DNA of 64,000 nucleotides from Saprospirales bacterium (GTDB lineage Bacteria; Bacteroidota; Bacteroidia; Chitinophagales; JADIYW01), in assembly GCA_016711605.1 (NCBI GenBank), contig JADJSS010000017.1:28808-92807 (forward strand), in the 5' to 3' direction. The notes under the pieces are model-generated. The model made no database searches. It saw only the letters and a list, made by a program, of their open reading frames with translations, and was not told the DNA's origin. This document shows, piece by piece, positions 26,303 to 35,904 of the stretch. The position numbers and the translations under genes are program-made. The number at the start of each line of letters is the position of its first letter. Within the stretch, counting starts at the first letter, position 1.

Positions 26303-26869
26303 ATGAAGAAATTACAATTAAATTTAGTGTTACTTGCCATGATATGCAGCACACTCTTGAGTTTTAAATGTCAAAGCTCTAAAAACAGTTCAACAACTGC
26401 ATCTAATGAAATACTTTCATCAACTAAATCTGAAAAAAATAAACTAAACAACATGGACACTACTAAAATTGTTAAAACTGATGAAGAATGGAAAAAAATC
26501 TTAACGGATGAAGAATACAACGTACTGCGCGAAGCTGGTACAGAGCGACCTTTTACTGGCAAATACACCGATGTGAAAGCAGATGGTAATTACTATTGTA
26601 AAGCTTGTGGTAATTTATTATTTACATCAGAAACAAAATATCACAGCGGTTGCGGTTGGCCAGCATTTTATGATAATGCAGGAAATTCTGCGGTTGAAAT
26701 GCGTTCTGACAATAGTTACGGAATGCAACGAATTGAAGTCTTATGCAAAAAATGCGGCTCGCATTTAGGACATATATTTGAAGATGGTCCAAAAGATAAA
26801 ACTGGTTTACGCTATTGCATCAATTCTATCAGCTTAGATTTTAAGGAAGATAGTACGAAGGTTAAGTGA
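26303..26869 (+). CDS. msrB: Peptide-methionine (R)-S-oxide reductase, exported
   Basis: MsrB reduces the R form of methionine sulfoxide in proteins. The 188 residues have an N-terminal export signal with a possible lipobox (LLSFKC, Cys23). The MsrB domain follows from about residue 55. Zinc-binding CxxC pairs are YCKACG and LCKKCG. The catalytic Cys172 lies in LRYCINS, after SHLGHIFEDGPKDKTG. It would repair oxidised envelope proteins. The start at 26303 is supported by the signal sequence. An inner ATG at about 26453 begins the soluble domain and is less likely. Confidence 0.95.
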   Translation: MKKLQLNLVLLAMICSTLLSFKCQSSKNSSTTASNEILSSTKSEKNKLNNMDTTKIVKTDEEWKKILTDEEYNVLREAGTERPFTGKYTDVKADGNYYCKACGNLLFTSETKYHSGCGWPAFYDNAGNSAVEMRSDNSYGMQRIEVLCKKCGSHLGHIFEDGPKDKTGLRYCINSISLDFKEDSTKVK

Positions 26870-26911
26870 TTAGAGATTGGTGATTAGTCATTAGTAAAAT
26901 GCGATACAAAT

Positions 26912-26945
26912 AAAAAGAGTGTGTAAATTTTTACACACTCTTTTT
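26912..26945. terminator. Bidirectional terminator between msrB and lgt
   Basis: AAAAAGAGTGTGTAAA pairs with TTTACACACTCTTTTT around two bases, and is nearly a perfect palindrome. It serves both convergent genes. Confidence 0.85.
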
Positions 26946-26965
26946 ATAATTATTTATAAGTTTGT

Positions 26966-27796
26966 TTAAGAAACAAGTACATCATCTTCTTTCGGCTTGC
27001 CGTATTTGTAAGATAAAAACAAAATAAACAATGCAATAGCAATAAAAGGAAAACTCAACCATTGTCCATGATTTAGCGTATATCCAAAATATGTTTTTTG
27101 GTTTTCGTCTACTTTCCAAAATTCTAAGAAAAATCTTCCAGCAAACATCATAAACAAAAAGATACCCATTAAACTACCTTCACGAGGTTTATATTTTTTC
27201 ACGATATAAATTGTAATCAATACAATGAAAATTAAAACGTATAAAAATCCTTCAAACAATTGAGCTGGAACGCGTGGTGCAGTTTCGTTTAATCTTTCGA
27301 AAACCACGCCCCAACTTCCGTCTGTATAATCACCAACAATTTCTGAGTTAAAGAAATTACCAAAACGAATAAACGAACCACCAATAGCTGTTGGTATTGC
27401 TACTCTATCTATAATCCAAAGAAATGAATATTCTGGATGATTTCTTTTGTATAAAAGCAAAGCTATAGTAATTGCAATGGCAGCACCATGACTTGCCAAA
27501 CCACCTTTCCATATCTGAAATATTTCTAGTAAATGTTGGCTGTAATATGGCCAATCGTAGAAGAACACATGACCCAAACGCGCACCAATTAGCACTGCAA
27601 AAAACATGTACATCAATAATTGATCGGCACCTTCTGTATTTTTGTTTTCTTTCTTAAATTCCCAAAATAAAATATTATAACCTAAAAAAAATGCTGCACC
27701 ATAAAGCAAGCTATACCAACGAATACCAAAATTTTCAGTAATCATAAAAATTTCAGGTCGTATATTCCAATGTATTACAAATGACAATAGATTCAT
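26966..27796 (-). CDS. lgt: Prolipoprotein diacylglyceryl transferase
   Basis: Lgt transfers diacylglycerol from phosphatidylglycerol to the lipobox Cys of prolipoproteins in the inner membrane. The 276 residues have seven helices and the motifs GIRWYSLLYG near the N-terminus, GARLGHVFFYDW, GGLASHGA and FIRFGNFFNSEIVG. Lipobox-bearing proteins in this window (genes at 28075, 42026, 44491, 50560, 53945) depend on such an enzyme. A TAACTTTG box lies upstream. Confidence 0.96.
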   Translation of the reverse strand: MNLLSFVIHWNIRPEIFMITENFGIRWYSLLYGAAFFLGYNILFWEFKKENKNTEGADQLLMYMFFAVLIGARLGHVFFYDWPYYSQHLLEIFQIWKGGLASHGAAIAITIALLLYKRNHPEYSFLWIIDRVAIPTAIGGSFIRFGNFFNSEIVGDYTDGSWGVVFERLNETAPRVPAQLFEGFLYVLIFIVLITIYIVKKYKPREGSLMGIFLFMMFAGRFFLEFWKVDENQKTYFGYTLNHGQWLSFPFIAIALFILFLSYKYGKPKEDDVLVS

Positions 27797-27813
27797 ATTA
27801 TTTGTTTGTGCGC

Positions 27814-27821
27814 CAAAGTTA
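27814..27821 (-). promoter_or_regulatory. -7 box of lgt
   Basis: CAAAGTTA on the plus strand is TAACTTTG on the minus strand, a TAnnTTTG element 17 bases before the lgt ATG. Confidence 0.5.
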
Positions 27822-28074
27822 GCAATTTATTTTGTTTAGAACATACCGACTGTTAACACTTAATTAGTTAATTAAAGGTAAAAAGCATTTGAATACTTTT
27901 TAAATAATCCAATTTTATAAAAAACTGTATTTTCTTTATCAAAAATTGCAAAAGAAAAAAAGAACTAATTAAAAGTTACAGTTCCTGTTAAACTTCTAAC
28001 AAATAATGATAAAAAGTGTATAATGGTATAGTTTTTGCATTTGTTTAAGTATAATATACGAAAAATAAAAAAAC

Positions 28075-28946
28075 ATGAAACAATTACTTTTAATTATCAC
28101 TACAGTTATCATTACCATATTTGGCATCACTTCTTGCTCCATTGTCGATAATGTTCCGCTATCAACGATAAGCGTAGATGGAAAACCAGACAATATTATT
28201 TTTACAAACCAGCAAAACTACAAGCAGGAACTCCATTACTTATAGTGTTACATGGCTACGGCGATAACGCTTTTAGTATAATGAACCTAAAAGGTTTTAA
28301 TAAAATTGCTGATAGAAATAATTTTGCTGTTTGTTATCCACAAGGAACAAAAGACAACAAAGGAATCAACTTTTGGAATGTTGGTTTTAAAGGACACGAA
28401 ACAGAAACCATTGATGATGTACATTTTATTGAATTTTTAATAAATAAATTAGTCTCAGAAAACAACCTCGATGCATCTAGAGTATTTGTAACTGGCGAAT
28501 CAAATGGTGGTTTTATGTGCAATATGCTAGCTACCAGAAAACCAAACTTATTTAAGGCAATAGCACCTGTTATTGGCTCAATGACCCATAAAATATACGA
28601 CTCAAGTGCAGCAACAATTCCAATTCCAGTAATGATGATAAATGGAACTTCAGATGTTGTAGTGCCATGGTCTGGTGATACTGCTTACGATATGCTACCA
28701 ATTGATACGGTAATCAATTTTTGGACTAGAACCAACCGTTCTACACATTTAACAATAGACACCTTGCCAGACATTAATAAATTAGAAAATAGTATTGTTA
28801 TACGTTATAAAAATTCAGATGCAGATTTCAAAAATCAAGTATGGTTATATAAAATTGTAAATGGTGGACATATTTGGCCAAATTATTTTACTAAAAAAGA
28901 TTTTGATGCTAGTGAAGAAATATGGACATTTTTCAAAAATCAATAA
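28075..28946 (+). CDS. Lipoprotein esterase of the PHB-depolymerase (LpqC) family, one-base frameshift
   Basis: The ATG at 28075 gives a lipoprotein signal with lipobox Cys21 (IFGITSC). Shortly after, at DGK, the frame breaks. The catalytic domain continues in another frame: QYYFYKPAKLQAGTPLLIVLHGYGDNAF. The nucleophile elbow is VTGESNGGF (GxSxG) and a late His lies in NGGHIWP. The A run at 28182-28185 has four bases; five would join the parts into a 290-residue protein, normal for the family. A gene call starting at GTG 28245 would miss the signal and first strand. The family hydrolyses polyhydroxybutyrate, feruloyl or acetyl esters. Confidence 0.85.
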
Positions 28947-29127
28947 TAACTATATTGTATTCAATTAAACAAATAATTCTTCTTTAATGATTAATGTTTT
29001 ACTATTTATATATTCTATTAGTTTCTGCTGCTGAAACCAATTATTAAAATGCAGTTAAAATGCACAATTAACTAATAGTAGATGAAACACAAGAAGACGT
29101 TGATACTTTTTAAAATTGCAACATTAA

Positions 29128-29433
29128 AATAAAACAATAATATTCAAAGACTCTGAACTAAACAATCAAAGGTCAGTTGTAACAGAATACAACTATCCTA
29201 TTTACACATATGAAACCGAAATTATCTACTATGCTAATGGTACACTTGCAGCATTTGAGTTAAAAGAAATTCAACTAAATAGATACGAATATGAAGGTGT
29301 AACAACTGGTATTCAAATCACAACAAAATTAGATACAAAAAACACTTTTTATTTTAATCTAGAGCAAGAACCTGTTTCACGTAAAAAACTATTAGAAATT
29401 AAGGAAAAAATTTGCAGCAAAAGCAAAGAATGA
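29128..29433 (+). pseudogene. ORF remnant of about 100 codons without a start
   Basis: An open frame between stops reads in part KDSELNNQRSVVTEYNYPIYTYETEI, then YYANGTLAAFELKEIQLNRYEYEG, and ends EKICSKSKE. It looks like protein (varied composition, YANGTL), but there is no ATG, GTG or TTG near its beginning and the upstream sequence carries stops in all frames. I do not recognise the family. The remaining gap from 28947 to 29127 holds nothing I can support. It is either a decayed gene or one broken by an indel. Confidence 0.4.
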
Positions 29434-29572
29434 TATCAATTACTGTTTAATATTGTTGAAAACAAATGGTTCAAATCATGCATAGTTCTTAATTTCTATC
29501 TTTCAAATTATAACATTCTATTTACATTCTTGGAATTAAATTTGTAGGTATTAAAAAAAATAATTCTATTCA

Positions 29573-30247
29573 TTGAAAAAATCACACGACGCGTTCAACA
29601 TACTTGTTGCAAACATTGCTCATTTAGATTACACGGATGAGTTGTGTAAATTATATGAAGAATCTGCCAAAAAACGCGGTACTGGTATTGCCAAACGAGA
29701 TCCAAAATACATTCAAGAAAAAATATTACAAGAAAAAGCAATTATCGCAACAACGTCAAAAAACGAACTTGCTGGTTTTTGTTATATAGAAACTTGGGAA
29801 GGAAAAAATTATGTAGCCAATTCTGGCTTAATTGTAAAAGAAGAATTTCGAAAATTTGGTTTAGCGAAACGAATTAAAAAATTTGTATTCAACTATACAA
29901 ACACTAAATTCCCAAATGCAAAAATATTTGGTATTACTACCAGTTTAGCTGTAATGAAAATCAATTCTGACTTAGGATATAAACCTGTTACTTTTTCAGA
30001 ACTTACACAAGACGATGCTTTTTGGAGTGGTTGCAAAAGTTGTATAAACTATGATGTTTTAACGCGTACAGAGCGAAAAAACTGTTTATGTACTGCAATG
30101 TTATACGATCCAAAACAAGCTAAAGAAAAGAAATTTTTAAAAGCACAAAAAATTGAAAAGAAAATACCAGCGAAATTAAAAACGCCAAAAGCACAACGTA
30201 TTAAAGTGGTAAAAACTGGTGGTGTAAGTAAAGTGAATAAAAAGTAA
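29573..30247 (+). CDS. GNAT family N-acetyltransferase (arginine cluster)
   Basis: The 224-residue protein is an acetyl-CoA-dependent acyltransferase. The GNAT core reads KNYVANSGLIVKEEFRKFGLAKRIKKFVFNY, with a loop like R-x-x-G-x-A. It also has FGITTSLAVMKINSDLGYKPVTF and a Cys-rich segment (WSGCKSCINYDVL, then CLCTAMLYDP). The C-terminal 40 residues are Lys-rich. Proteins of this type stand beside argG in many Bacteroidota, where they may acetylate or succinylate an early arginine intermediate. The start is TTG at 29573; an ATG may be disguised by one inserted base. argG follows after 52 bases. Confidence 0.75.
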   Translation: MKKSHDAFNILVANIAHLDYTDELCKLYEESAKKRGTGIAKRDPKYIQEKILQEKAIIATTSKNELAGFCYIETWEGKNYVANSGLIVKEEFRKFGLAKRIKKFVFNYTNTKFPNAKIFGITTSLAVMKINSDLGYKPVTFSELTQDDAFWSGCKSCINYDVLTRTERKNCLCTAMLYDPKQAKEKKFLKAQKIEKKIPAKLKTPKAQRIKVVKTGGVSKVNKK

Positions 30248-30299
30248 TTGGTTTAGTAATTAATGAAACCTGAATATTATTATTTTAAAACAATAAGCA

Positions 30300-31520
30300 A
30301 TGAACAATAAAGTAGTTTTAGCATATAGTGGTGGTTTAGATACTTCTTATTGTGTAAAATATTTAACTGAAGAAAAAAAGTTAGATGTGTACGCAATCAC
30401 CGTAAATACTGGTGGTTTCAGCGATGAGCAACTACAGGCAATAGAAATTCGTTCAAAAGAATTAGGTGTTAAACATTTTATTGTAAAAGATGTAGTGCAA
30501 GAATATTACGAACAATGCATCAAGTATTTAATATTTGGAAACGTATTAAAAAACAATACGTATCCTTTATCGGTTTCTGCGGAACGAGTTTTTCAGGCAA
30601 TTGCAGTAGCAGAATATGCAAAAGAAATTGGTGCAGATTTTATTGCACATGGTAGCACTGGCGCAGGTAATGATCAGGTTCGATTTGATATGGTATTTAA
30701 CATTGTGATGCCTGAAGCAAAAATTATTACACCAATTCGCGATAACAAACTTTCACGCGAAGAAGAAATTGATTACTTAAAAAAATATGGTGTTGAAATA
30801 GATGCAAAAAAAGCAGCGTACTCTATAAACCAAGGAATTTGGGGCACGAGTGTCGGTGGTAAGGAAACTCTAACTTCGCGTTATACATTACCAGAAGATG
30901 CATATCCAACGCAACTTAGCAAAAGTGAAAGTGTTCCGAATGCTATCGGAAGTGAAAGTGATATCGTTCTAGAGTTTAAAAATGGTGAATTAATTTCATT
31001 GAATAACAAAGCATATTCGCATCCAACTGAAATCATAATTGAGTTAAATAAACTCGCAAGTGCATATGCAATTGGCCGCGATGTGCATGTTGGCGATACA
31101 ATAATTGGCATTAAAGGAAGAGTTGGGTTTGAAGCTGCAGCACCTTTAATCATTATAAAAGCACATCATTTATTAGAAAAACATACACTGACCAAACAGC
31201 AACTTTTTTGGAAAGATCAATTAAGCAATGTTTATGGAAGCAACTTACATGAAGGTTTATTTTATGAGCCATTAATGCGCGATTTAGAAGCATTTTTAAG
31301 CAATACACAACAACAAGTAAGTGGTAAAGTTTTTATCAAACTTCAACCTTATCGCTTTGATTTAATTGGTATCGAATCTCCTTATGATTTGATGAGTAGC
31401 AAATTTGGAAGTTATGGAGAAATGAATAATGCTTGGTCTGGAGAAGATGTAAAAGGTTTTGCAAAAATATTTTCTAACCAAATGATGATTTGGAAAAAAG
31501 TAAAAGAAAGTAACGAATAA
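30300..31520 (+). CDS. argG: Argininosuccinate synthase
   Basis: ArgG condenses citrulline and aspartate with ATP to argininosuccinate, the penultimate step of arginine synthesis. The 406 residues begin with the P-loop LAYSGGLDTS (residues 7-16). They carry IAHGSTGAGNDQVRFD, which binds citrulline and aspartate, and YSINQGIWGTSVGG. The gene is in an operon-like pair with the GNAT gene. Usual partners argC, argD and argB are not downstream; instead a minus-strand Crp/Fnr gene converges on its end. Confidence 0.96.
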   Translation: MNNKVVLAYSGGLDTSYCVKYLTEEKKLDVYAITVNTGGFSDEQLQAIEIRSKELGVKHFIVKDVVQEYYEQCIKYLIFGNVLKNNTYPLSVSAERVFQAIAVAEYAKEIGADFIAHGSTGAGNDQVRFDMVFNIVMPEAKIITPIRDNKLSREEEIDYLKKYGVEIDAKKAAYSINQGIWGTSVGGKETLTSRYTLPEDAYPTQLSKSESVPNAIGSESDIVLEFKNGELISLNNKAYSHPTEIIIELNKLASAYAIGRDVHVGDTIIGIKGRVGFEAAAPLIIIKAHHLLEKHTLTKQQLFWKDQLSNVYGSNLHEGLFYEPLMRDLEAFLSNTQQQVSGKVFIKLQPYRFDLIGIESPYDLMSSKFGSYGEMNNAWSGEDVKGFAKIFSNQMMIWKKVKESNE

Positions 31521-31531
31521 AATAAAAAATC

Positions 31532-32146
31532 TTACTTTTCTCTTTTATCATACCTTGAGCGAATTCTACTAATTGTTTCAGAAGTCATACTTAAATAACT
31601 GGCAACATTTTTAAGCGAAATTCTGTTCATTATGTCGCCGTATTCTTTCATAAAATCAGCATATCTTTCTTCTGATGAAGAACTTTTTAGTGCATATAAT
31701 TTATCGACATAATTATAATGAAATGCTTCTAATAACATCCGATATAAAGTTTCAACAGCATGATGTTTTTTAAACAATAATTCTAATTCACTATGTTTCA
31801 TTTTTAACACCACTAAATCTTCGAGTGCCTCAATAATATGAACACCTGGATATTTACTTAAATGCTCATAATTACCACCAAAGAAACCACCTTCTTTTTC
31901 AAATCTTTCTATTATAATTTTATCTTTTTTATAGAAATAAATACGAATAACACCTTTGTAAATAAAATAGAAATCCGACATTTTCTCATTTTCCTCTATA
32001 ATTATTTCGTTTTTTTTGTATGTTTTAACGCTTAACAAATCCAGTAATGCTTGCATACTTTCATGGTCAATTTTTGTAATTGCATTAAATTTTGTTTTTA
32101 TAACTTCTTTTGCTTTTAGTTCTAATTCTGTTGTAGAAGCTTCCAT
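31532..32146 (-). CDS. Crp/Fnr family regulator, array member 1
   Basis: The 204 residues comprise an N-terminal cNMP-like beta-barrel (VKTYKKNEIIIEENEKMSDFYFIYKGVIRIYF) and a dimerisation helix. A short C-terminal helix-turn-helix follows (ISLKNVASYLSMTSETISRIRSRYDK). There is no Fnr-type cysteine cluster and no canonical cAMP-contact motif (FGExxL...R), so the ligand is unknown. The protein ends just after the recognition helix, as in this phylum. It shares FEKEGGFFGG with member 2. It lies convergent with argG and tail-to-head with members 2 and 3. Confidence 0.9.
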   Translation of the reverse strand: MEASTTELELKAKEVIKTKFNAITKIDHESMQALLDLLSVKTYKKNEIIIEENEKMSDFYFIYKGVIRIYFYKKDKIIIERFEKEGGFFGGNYEHLSKYPGVHIIEALEDLVVLKMKHSELELLFKKHHAVETLYRMLLEAFHYNYVDKLYALKSSSSEERYADFMKEYGDIMNRISLKNVASYLSMTSETISRIRSRYDKREK

Positions 32147-32202
32147 TTTATTTTAGGATTAAATCAATTATGAATTAAATTTAATAACACTAAGATAAAT
32201 AA

Positions 32203-32814
32203 TTATTTTTTATCATACTTCGCTCTAATTCTGCTGAGTGTTTCTGGTGTCATATTTAAATAATTTGCTATATCTTTCAACGGCACTCTATTGATAATAT
32301 TTGTATGTTGCTTAATTAATTCGTAATATCTTTCTTCAGAAGACAAAGATTTAAATTTTGATAAATTAGTTGAATACGACCTATGAAACATTTCCATACT
32401 AATTCTATAAAGTCGCTCAATATCATGAGATTCTTTGCAAACTTTCTCTAAATCTTTGTATTTAATTCTAAGCAACAAAACATCATCAATTGATTCATAA
32501 ACATGTGTTCCTGGTTGATTTGTTAAATGTGTAAAATTACCACCAAAAAATGCACCTTCTTCTTCAAAGCGATCTATAACAATCTTATCATTTATAAAGA
32601 AATAAATTTTGATGATACCTTTGTAAATAAAATAAAAATATTCAGCAATATCACCTTCTTTAATAATTTCAGTATTTTTAATATACGATACTAGCTCAAA
32701 TTTATCTAGCAATAAATTTAAGTCATCAGCATTCACTTTTGAAACAGCGGACAAATTGTTTTTTAATGTGAATTTAGCTTGGGTTTCTATATTTTCGTCA
32801 GTTAGCTTCTTCAT
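32203..32814 (-). CDS. Crp/Fnr family regulator, array member 2
   Basis: This 203-residue paralogue has the same plan. The cNMP-like domain reads VSYIKNTEIIKEGDIAEYFYFIYKG and FEEEGAFFGGNFTHLTNQPG, which matches member 1 (FEKEGGFFGGNYEHLSKYPG). The recognition helix is LNMTPETLSRIRAKYDKK. Members 1 and 2 therefore look like a recent duplication. The spacing to member 1 is 56 bases. Target genes are unknown; the nearest non-regulator gene on this side is the PIG-L deacetylase. Confidence 0.9.
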   Translation of the reverse strand: MKKLTDENIETQAKFTLKNNLSAVSKVNADDLNLLLDKFELVSYIKNTEIIKEGDIAEYFYFIYKGIIKIYFFINDKIVIDRFEEEGAFFGGNFTHLTNQPGTHVYESIDDVLLLRIKYKDLEKVCKESHDIERLYRISMEMFHRSYSTNLSKFKSLSSEERYYELIKQHTNIINRVPLKDIANYLNMTPETLSRIRAKYDKK

Positions 32815-32914
32815 TTCTTATAGTTTGCAAACATACAAAATTTTATCAACCTCATACACAAAAAAAATTGCTTAATATCAATTTATTGAGACATTCTTAA
32901 AATATTTTATATTC

Positions 32915-33514
32915 TCATTTTGCTCTTATTCTGCTTAATGTTTCAGCAGTAATACCAAGATAAATAGCGACAAATTTTAATGGAATTCTATTAATAATTG
33001 GTGCATAATATTTTAAAAACAAATGATATTTTTCGTCTGATGGTAATGCTCTTAAATTATGAACTCTTTCTACATAAGTAATATAATATTGTTCCATAAT
33101 TTTTCTTGACAAACTTTCAATCTCATGCGATTCTTTATATAATTTTTCTAAATCACTAAATTTCACTCGCAGTAAAGTGACGTCTTCCATAGCTTCATAA
33201 ATATCAAATCCAGGTTTTGTAGTTATATGACTGTAAAGATTTCCAATAAAAGAACCTTCTTCTGCAAACCAATCAATAATTTCTTTTCCTGTTTTAAAAT
33301 AATAAACACGTACTAAACCTTTGGAAATAAAATACATATATTCGGCTACAGTTCCTTCTTTTATTATTTGCTGGTTTTTATCATATTTAACCACTTCAAA
33401 AATATTTAAAATCTTTTGTATATTATTTTCAGATATTATTGCAGCTTGCAGCAAAGTCTCTTTTAGATGTAATTTTGGATCTTTATCAGTAATTTTTGGT
33501 GTTCGTTTGTTCAT
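32915..33514 (-). CDS. Crp/Fnr family regulator, array member 3
   Basis: The protein has 199 residues. The barrel reads VKYDKNQQIIKEGTVAEYMYFISKGLVRVYYF; the ligand-side loop is WFAEEGSFIGNLYSHITTKPG. The HTH is LKFVAIYLGITAETLSRIRAK, ending at the final Lys. It is head-to-head with the PIG-L gene at 33621, with 106 bases between, which makes regulation of that gene or autoregulation from the shared spacer plausible. Confidence 0.9.
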   Translation of the reverse strand: MNKRTPKITDKDPKLHLKETLLQAAIISENNIQKILNIFEVVKYDKNQQIIKEGTVAEYMYFISKGLVRVYYFKTGKEIIDWFAEEGSFIGNLYSHITTKPGFDIYEAMEDVTLLRVKFSDLEKLYKESHEIESLSRKIMEQYYITYVERVHNLRALPSDEKYHLFLKYYAPIINRIPLKFVAIYLGITAETLSRIRAK

Positions 33515-33620
33515 TTTAGGTTTTTAATAAATGTATTTACTAAATTTACAAGTTAAATTGACAAAAATCAAATTTACTTGGTTTTGATTTTATTTTACGC
33601 TGAAATTAAACATTTTATAC

Positions 33621-34511
33621 ATGAAAAAGTTTATCTTAATTAATTTTTATTTTTTATTTTTCTCACTATCAAAAGCACAGCAATCAGATTCAATTATAAA
33701 AATTTTAATTGTAACAGCACATCCTGATGATGAAACTGGATTTGCTGCAACTGTTTATAAAGTAACTAAAGAATTAAATGGTACTGCTGATCAATGTGTT
33801 ATTACCAATGGTGAAGGTGGTTATAAATATTCTACATTATCTGAATCGTATTACGATTTGAAATTAACAGATGAAAAAATTGGACGAGAAAATTTGCCGC
33901 GTATTCGTAAACAAGAATTAATGAATGCTGGAAAAATAATTGGTATGCGCAATATTTTTTTCTTAGATCAAAAAGATGCGCATTATGGTTTGGATGAACA
34001 TGAACCATTAGACACCACTTGGAATGTGTCTTTAGTTTCAACTCGATTAAAAGAAATTATGACGAAAACAAAATACGATTTTGTGTTTTGTTTATTGCCA
34101 ACACCAGAAACGCATGCGCATCACAAGGCAGCGACTTTACTGGCATTGCGCACCATTCAAACATTGCCAGAAGCACAACGTCCAATAATTTTAGGTGTAA
34201 CAGGTGCGAATAAAAATGATACTACCAAATACAGCTTTTCGCAATTAAAAAACTATTCTGAATCAAAAGTAGAAGGTAATGCACCGATGTATTTTTTTGA
34301 TAAAAGTGTAAAGTTTGGATTTAAAAATGCGCTGAGTTATAAGATTATTGTAAACTGGGAAATTGCCGAACATAAATCGCAAGGCACCATGCAACTAGCA
34401 ATGAATCAAGGTGATTTGGAGCAATTTTGGTATTTTAGTTTAAATGGTGAAAAAGGAAAAGAGAAATGCAAGCAGTTTTTTGAAAAACTTAAAGTCATTC
34501 CTTATCAGTGA
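33621..34511 (+). CDS. PIG-L family N-deacetylase, exported
   Basis: PIG-L/LmbE enzymes are zinc-dependent and remove acetyl groups from GlcNAc-type substrates. The 296 residues begin with a signal peptide (MKKFILINFYFLFFSLSKAQ). The domain opens with ILIVTAHPDDETGFAAT, whose AHPDDE block supplies zinc ligands, and has the later zinc-binding ETHAHHKA. Export and the absence of sugar-pathway neighbours suggest action on an extracytoplasmic glycan. It overlaps the upstream in-frame extension of the permease gene, whose true start is at 34552. Confidence 0.9.
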   Translation: MKKFILINFYFLFFSLSKAQQSDSIIKILIVTAHPDDETGFAATVYKVTKELNGTADQCVITNGEGGYKYSTLSESYYDLKLTDEKIGRENLPRIRKQELMNAGKIIGMRNIFFLDQKDAHYGLDEHEPLDTTWNVSLVSTRLKEIMTKTKYDFVFCLLPTPETHAHHKAATLLALRTIQTLPEAQRPIILGVTGANKNDTTKYSFSQLKNYSESKVEGNAPMYFFDKSVKFGFKNALSYKIIVNWEIAEHKSQGTMQLAMNQGDLEQFWYFSLNGEKGKEKCKQFFEKLKVIPYQ

Positions 34512-34551
34512 TGAAAAATTAAACACAAAGTCAGATAGAAAAATAACAACC

Positions 34552-35904
34552 ATGACAAAACTCATTCGCGGTCTTTCGCTACGGCAAGCAGTTGCCATCA
34601 ACATGATTGATATGGTTGGCATTGGACCGTTTATAACCATACCATTTATCATTGGTGCTATGAATGGACCACAATGTATTTTAGCTTGGCTTTTAGGCGC
34701 TTTACTTTCCTTTTGCGATGGTTGTGTTTGGAGCGAACTTGGTGCAAAATGGCCACAAGCTGGTGGCAGCTATGTGTTTTTGCAAAATTTATATGGTAAA
34801 AAATATGGCAAGCTTTTTTCGTTTTTATACATTTGGCAAACCACGATACAAGCACCATTGGTAATTGCTTCAGGTGCAATCGGATTTGCACAATATCTTA
34901 CCTATTTAATTCCATCCTTAGGTTTTTATGAAAAGAAAATGGTAGCTGGTTCGTTGGTGTTGTTCATTACATTTTTGTTATACAGAAAAATTACTGACAT
35001 CGGAAAAATTTCTGTTTTTATGTGGATGATTGTTGGCGGCACGATGATATGGCTAATAGTTAGTGGTTTCACGCACTTCGATTCAAAACTGGCTTTTACT
35101 TATTCAAAAGATGCATTTGATTTAACTCCAATCTTTTTTGTTGGCTTAGGACAAGCAAGTATAAAAACGGTTTATTCATTTCTTGGTTATTATAACGTTT
35201 GTCATCTTGGTGGTGAAATTGTGGAACCAGAAAAAAATATTCCACGCAGTATTTTTATTTCTATTGCTGGAATTGCGGTGTTGTATTTGTGTATGCAACT
35301 AGCAGTGTTAGGTGTTATTCCGTGGCAACAAGCAAAAGATTCAGAATTTATTGTAAGCACATTTTTTGAAAAATTATATGGAACAGTTGCTGCACAAATT
35401 GCAACTGCATTGGTGTTGTTTATTGCAATTACGTCTTTATTTGCAGTAATGCTTGGTTATTCGCGCGTACCATACGCTGCTGCAACTGATGGAAACTATT
35501 TTAAAGTTTTTGCAAAGTTGCATCCAACTAAAAACTTTCCTCATTATTCATTACTTATTTTGGCTGGAGTTGCATTCTGTTTTTCGTTATTATTTAAGAT
35601 GAAAGAAATCATCACCGCTATTATCATAATGAGAATTTTAATTCAATTTATTTCTCAAAGTGTTGGTTTAATTTTATTACACTACAGAAATAAAGAAGAA
35701 AAATTACCGTATAAAATGCCGTTGTTTCCGTTGCCTGCAATTGTTGGAATTTGCGTTTGGATTTTTATATTTTGTTCCGCTGAATGGCAGTTTATTTTAT
35801 TTGCATTCGGAATTATAGTAAGTGGAATTGTTTTGTATTTTGTTTTTATAAATAAAGCTAACCGCAAGATAAATTCATCAGGTGTAGAACTATTAGAAGA
35901 TTAA
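34552..35904 (+). CDS. APC family amino-acid permease
   Basis: This inner-membrane transporter has about twelve helices. The N-terminus has the APC landmarks LSLRQAVAINMIDMVGIGPFITIPF and GAKWPQAGGSYVFLQNLYG. The central FLGYYNVCHLGGEIVEPEKNIPRSIF is the conserved helix 6-8 loop. I chose the ATG at 34552 (MTKLIRGLSLRQ). An in-frame extension back to 34444 overlaps the end of the PIG-L gene by 68 bases and adds a Lys/Asp-rich stretch without family match. The transported amino acid is unknown. It follows the deacetylase by 40 bases, so the two may form one transcript. Confidence 0.88.
   Translation: MTKLIRGLSLRQAVAINMIDMVGIGPFITIPFIIGAMNGPQCILAWLLGALLSFCDGCVWSELGAKWPQAGGSYVFLQNLYGKKYGKLFSFLYIWQTTIQAPLVIASGAIGFAQYLTYLIPSLGFYEKKMVAGSLVLFITFLLYRKITDIGKISVFMWMIVGGTMIWLIVSGFTHFDSKLAFTYSKDAFDLTPIFFVGLGQASIKTVYSFLGYYNVCHLGGEIVEPEKNIPRSIFISIAGIAVLYLCMQLAVLGVIPWQQAKDSEFIVSTFFEKLYGTVAAQIATALVLFIAITSLFAVMLGYSRVPYAAATDGNYFKVFAKLHPTKNFPHYSLLILAGVAFCFSLLFKMKEIITAIIIMRILIQFISQSVGLILLHYRNKEEKLPYKMPLFPLPAIVGICVWIFIFCSAEWQFILFAFGIIVSGIVLYFVFINKANRKINSSGVELLED

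Noticed and set aside
29460..29485. GGTTCAAATC-like sequence suggesting a tRNA T-arm
   Set aside because: No matching acceptor stem, D-arm or anticodon stem could be found around it.
34444..34551. N-terminal extension of the APC permease overlapping the PIG-L gene
   Set aside because: The extra residues are Lys/Asp-rich without family match; the ATG at 34552 gives the expected permease start.
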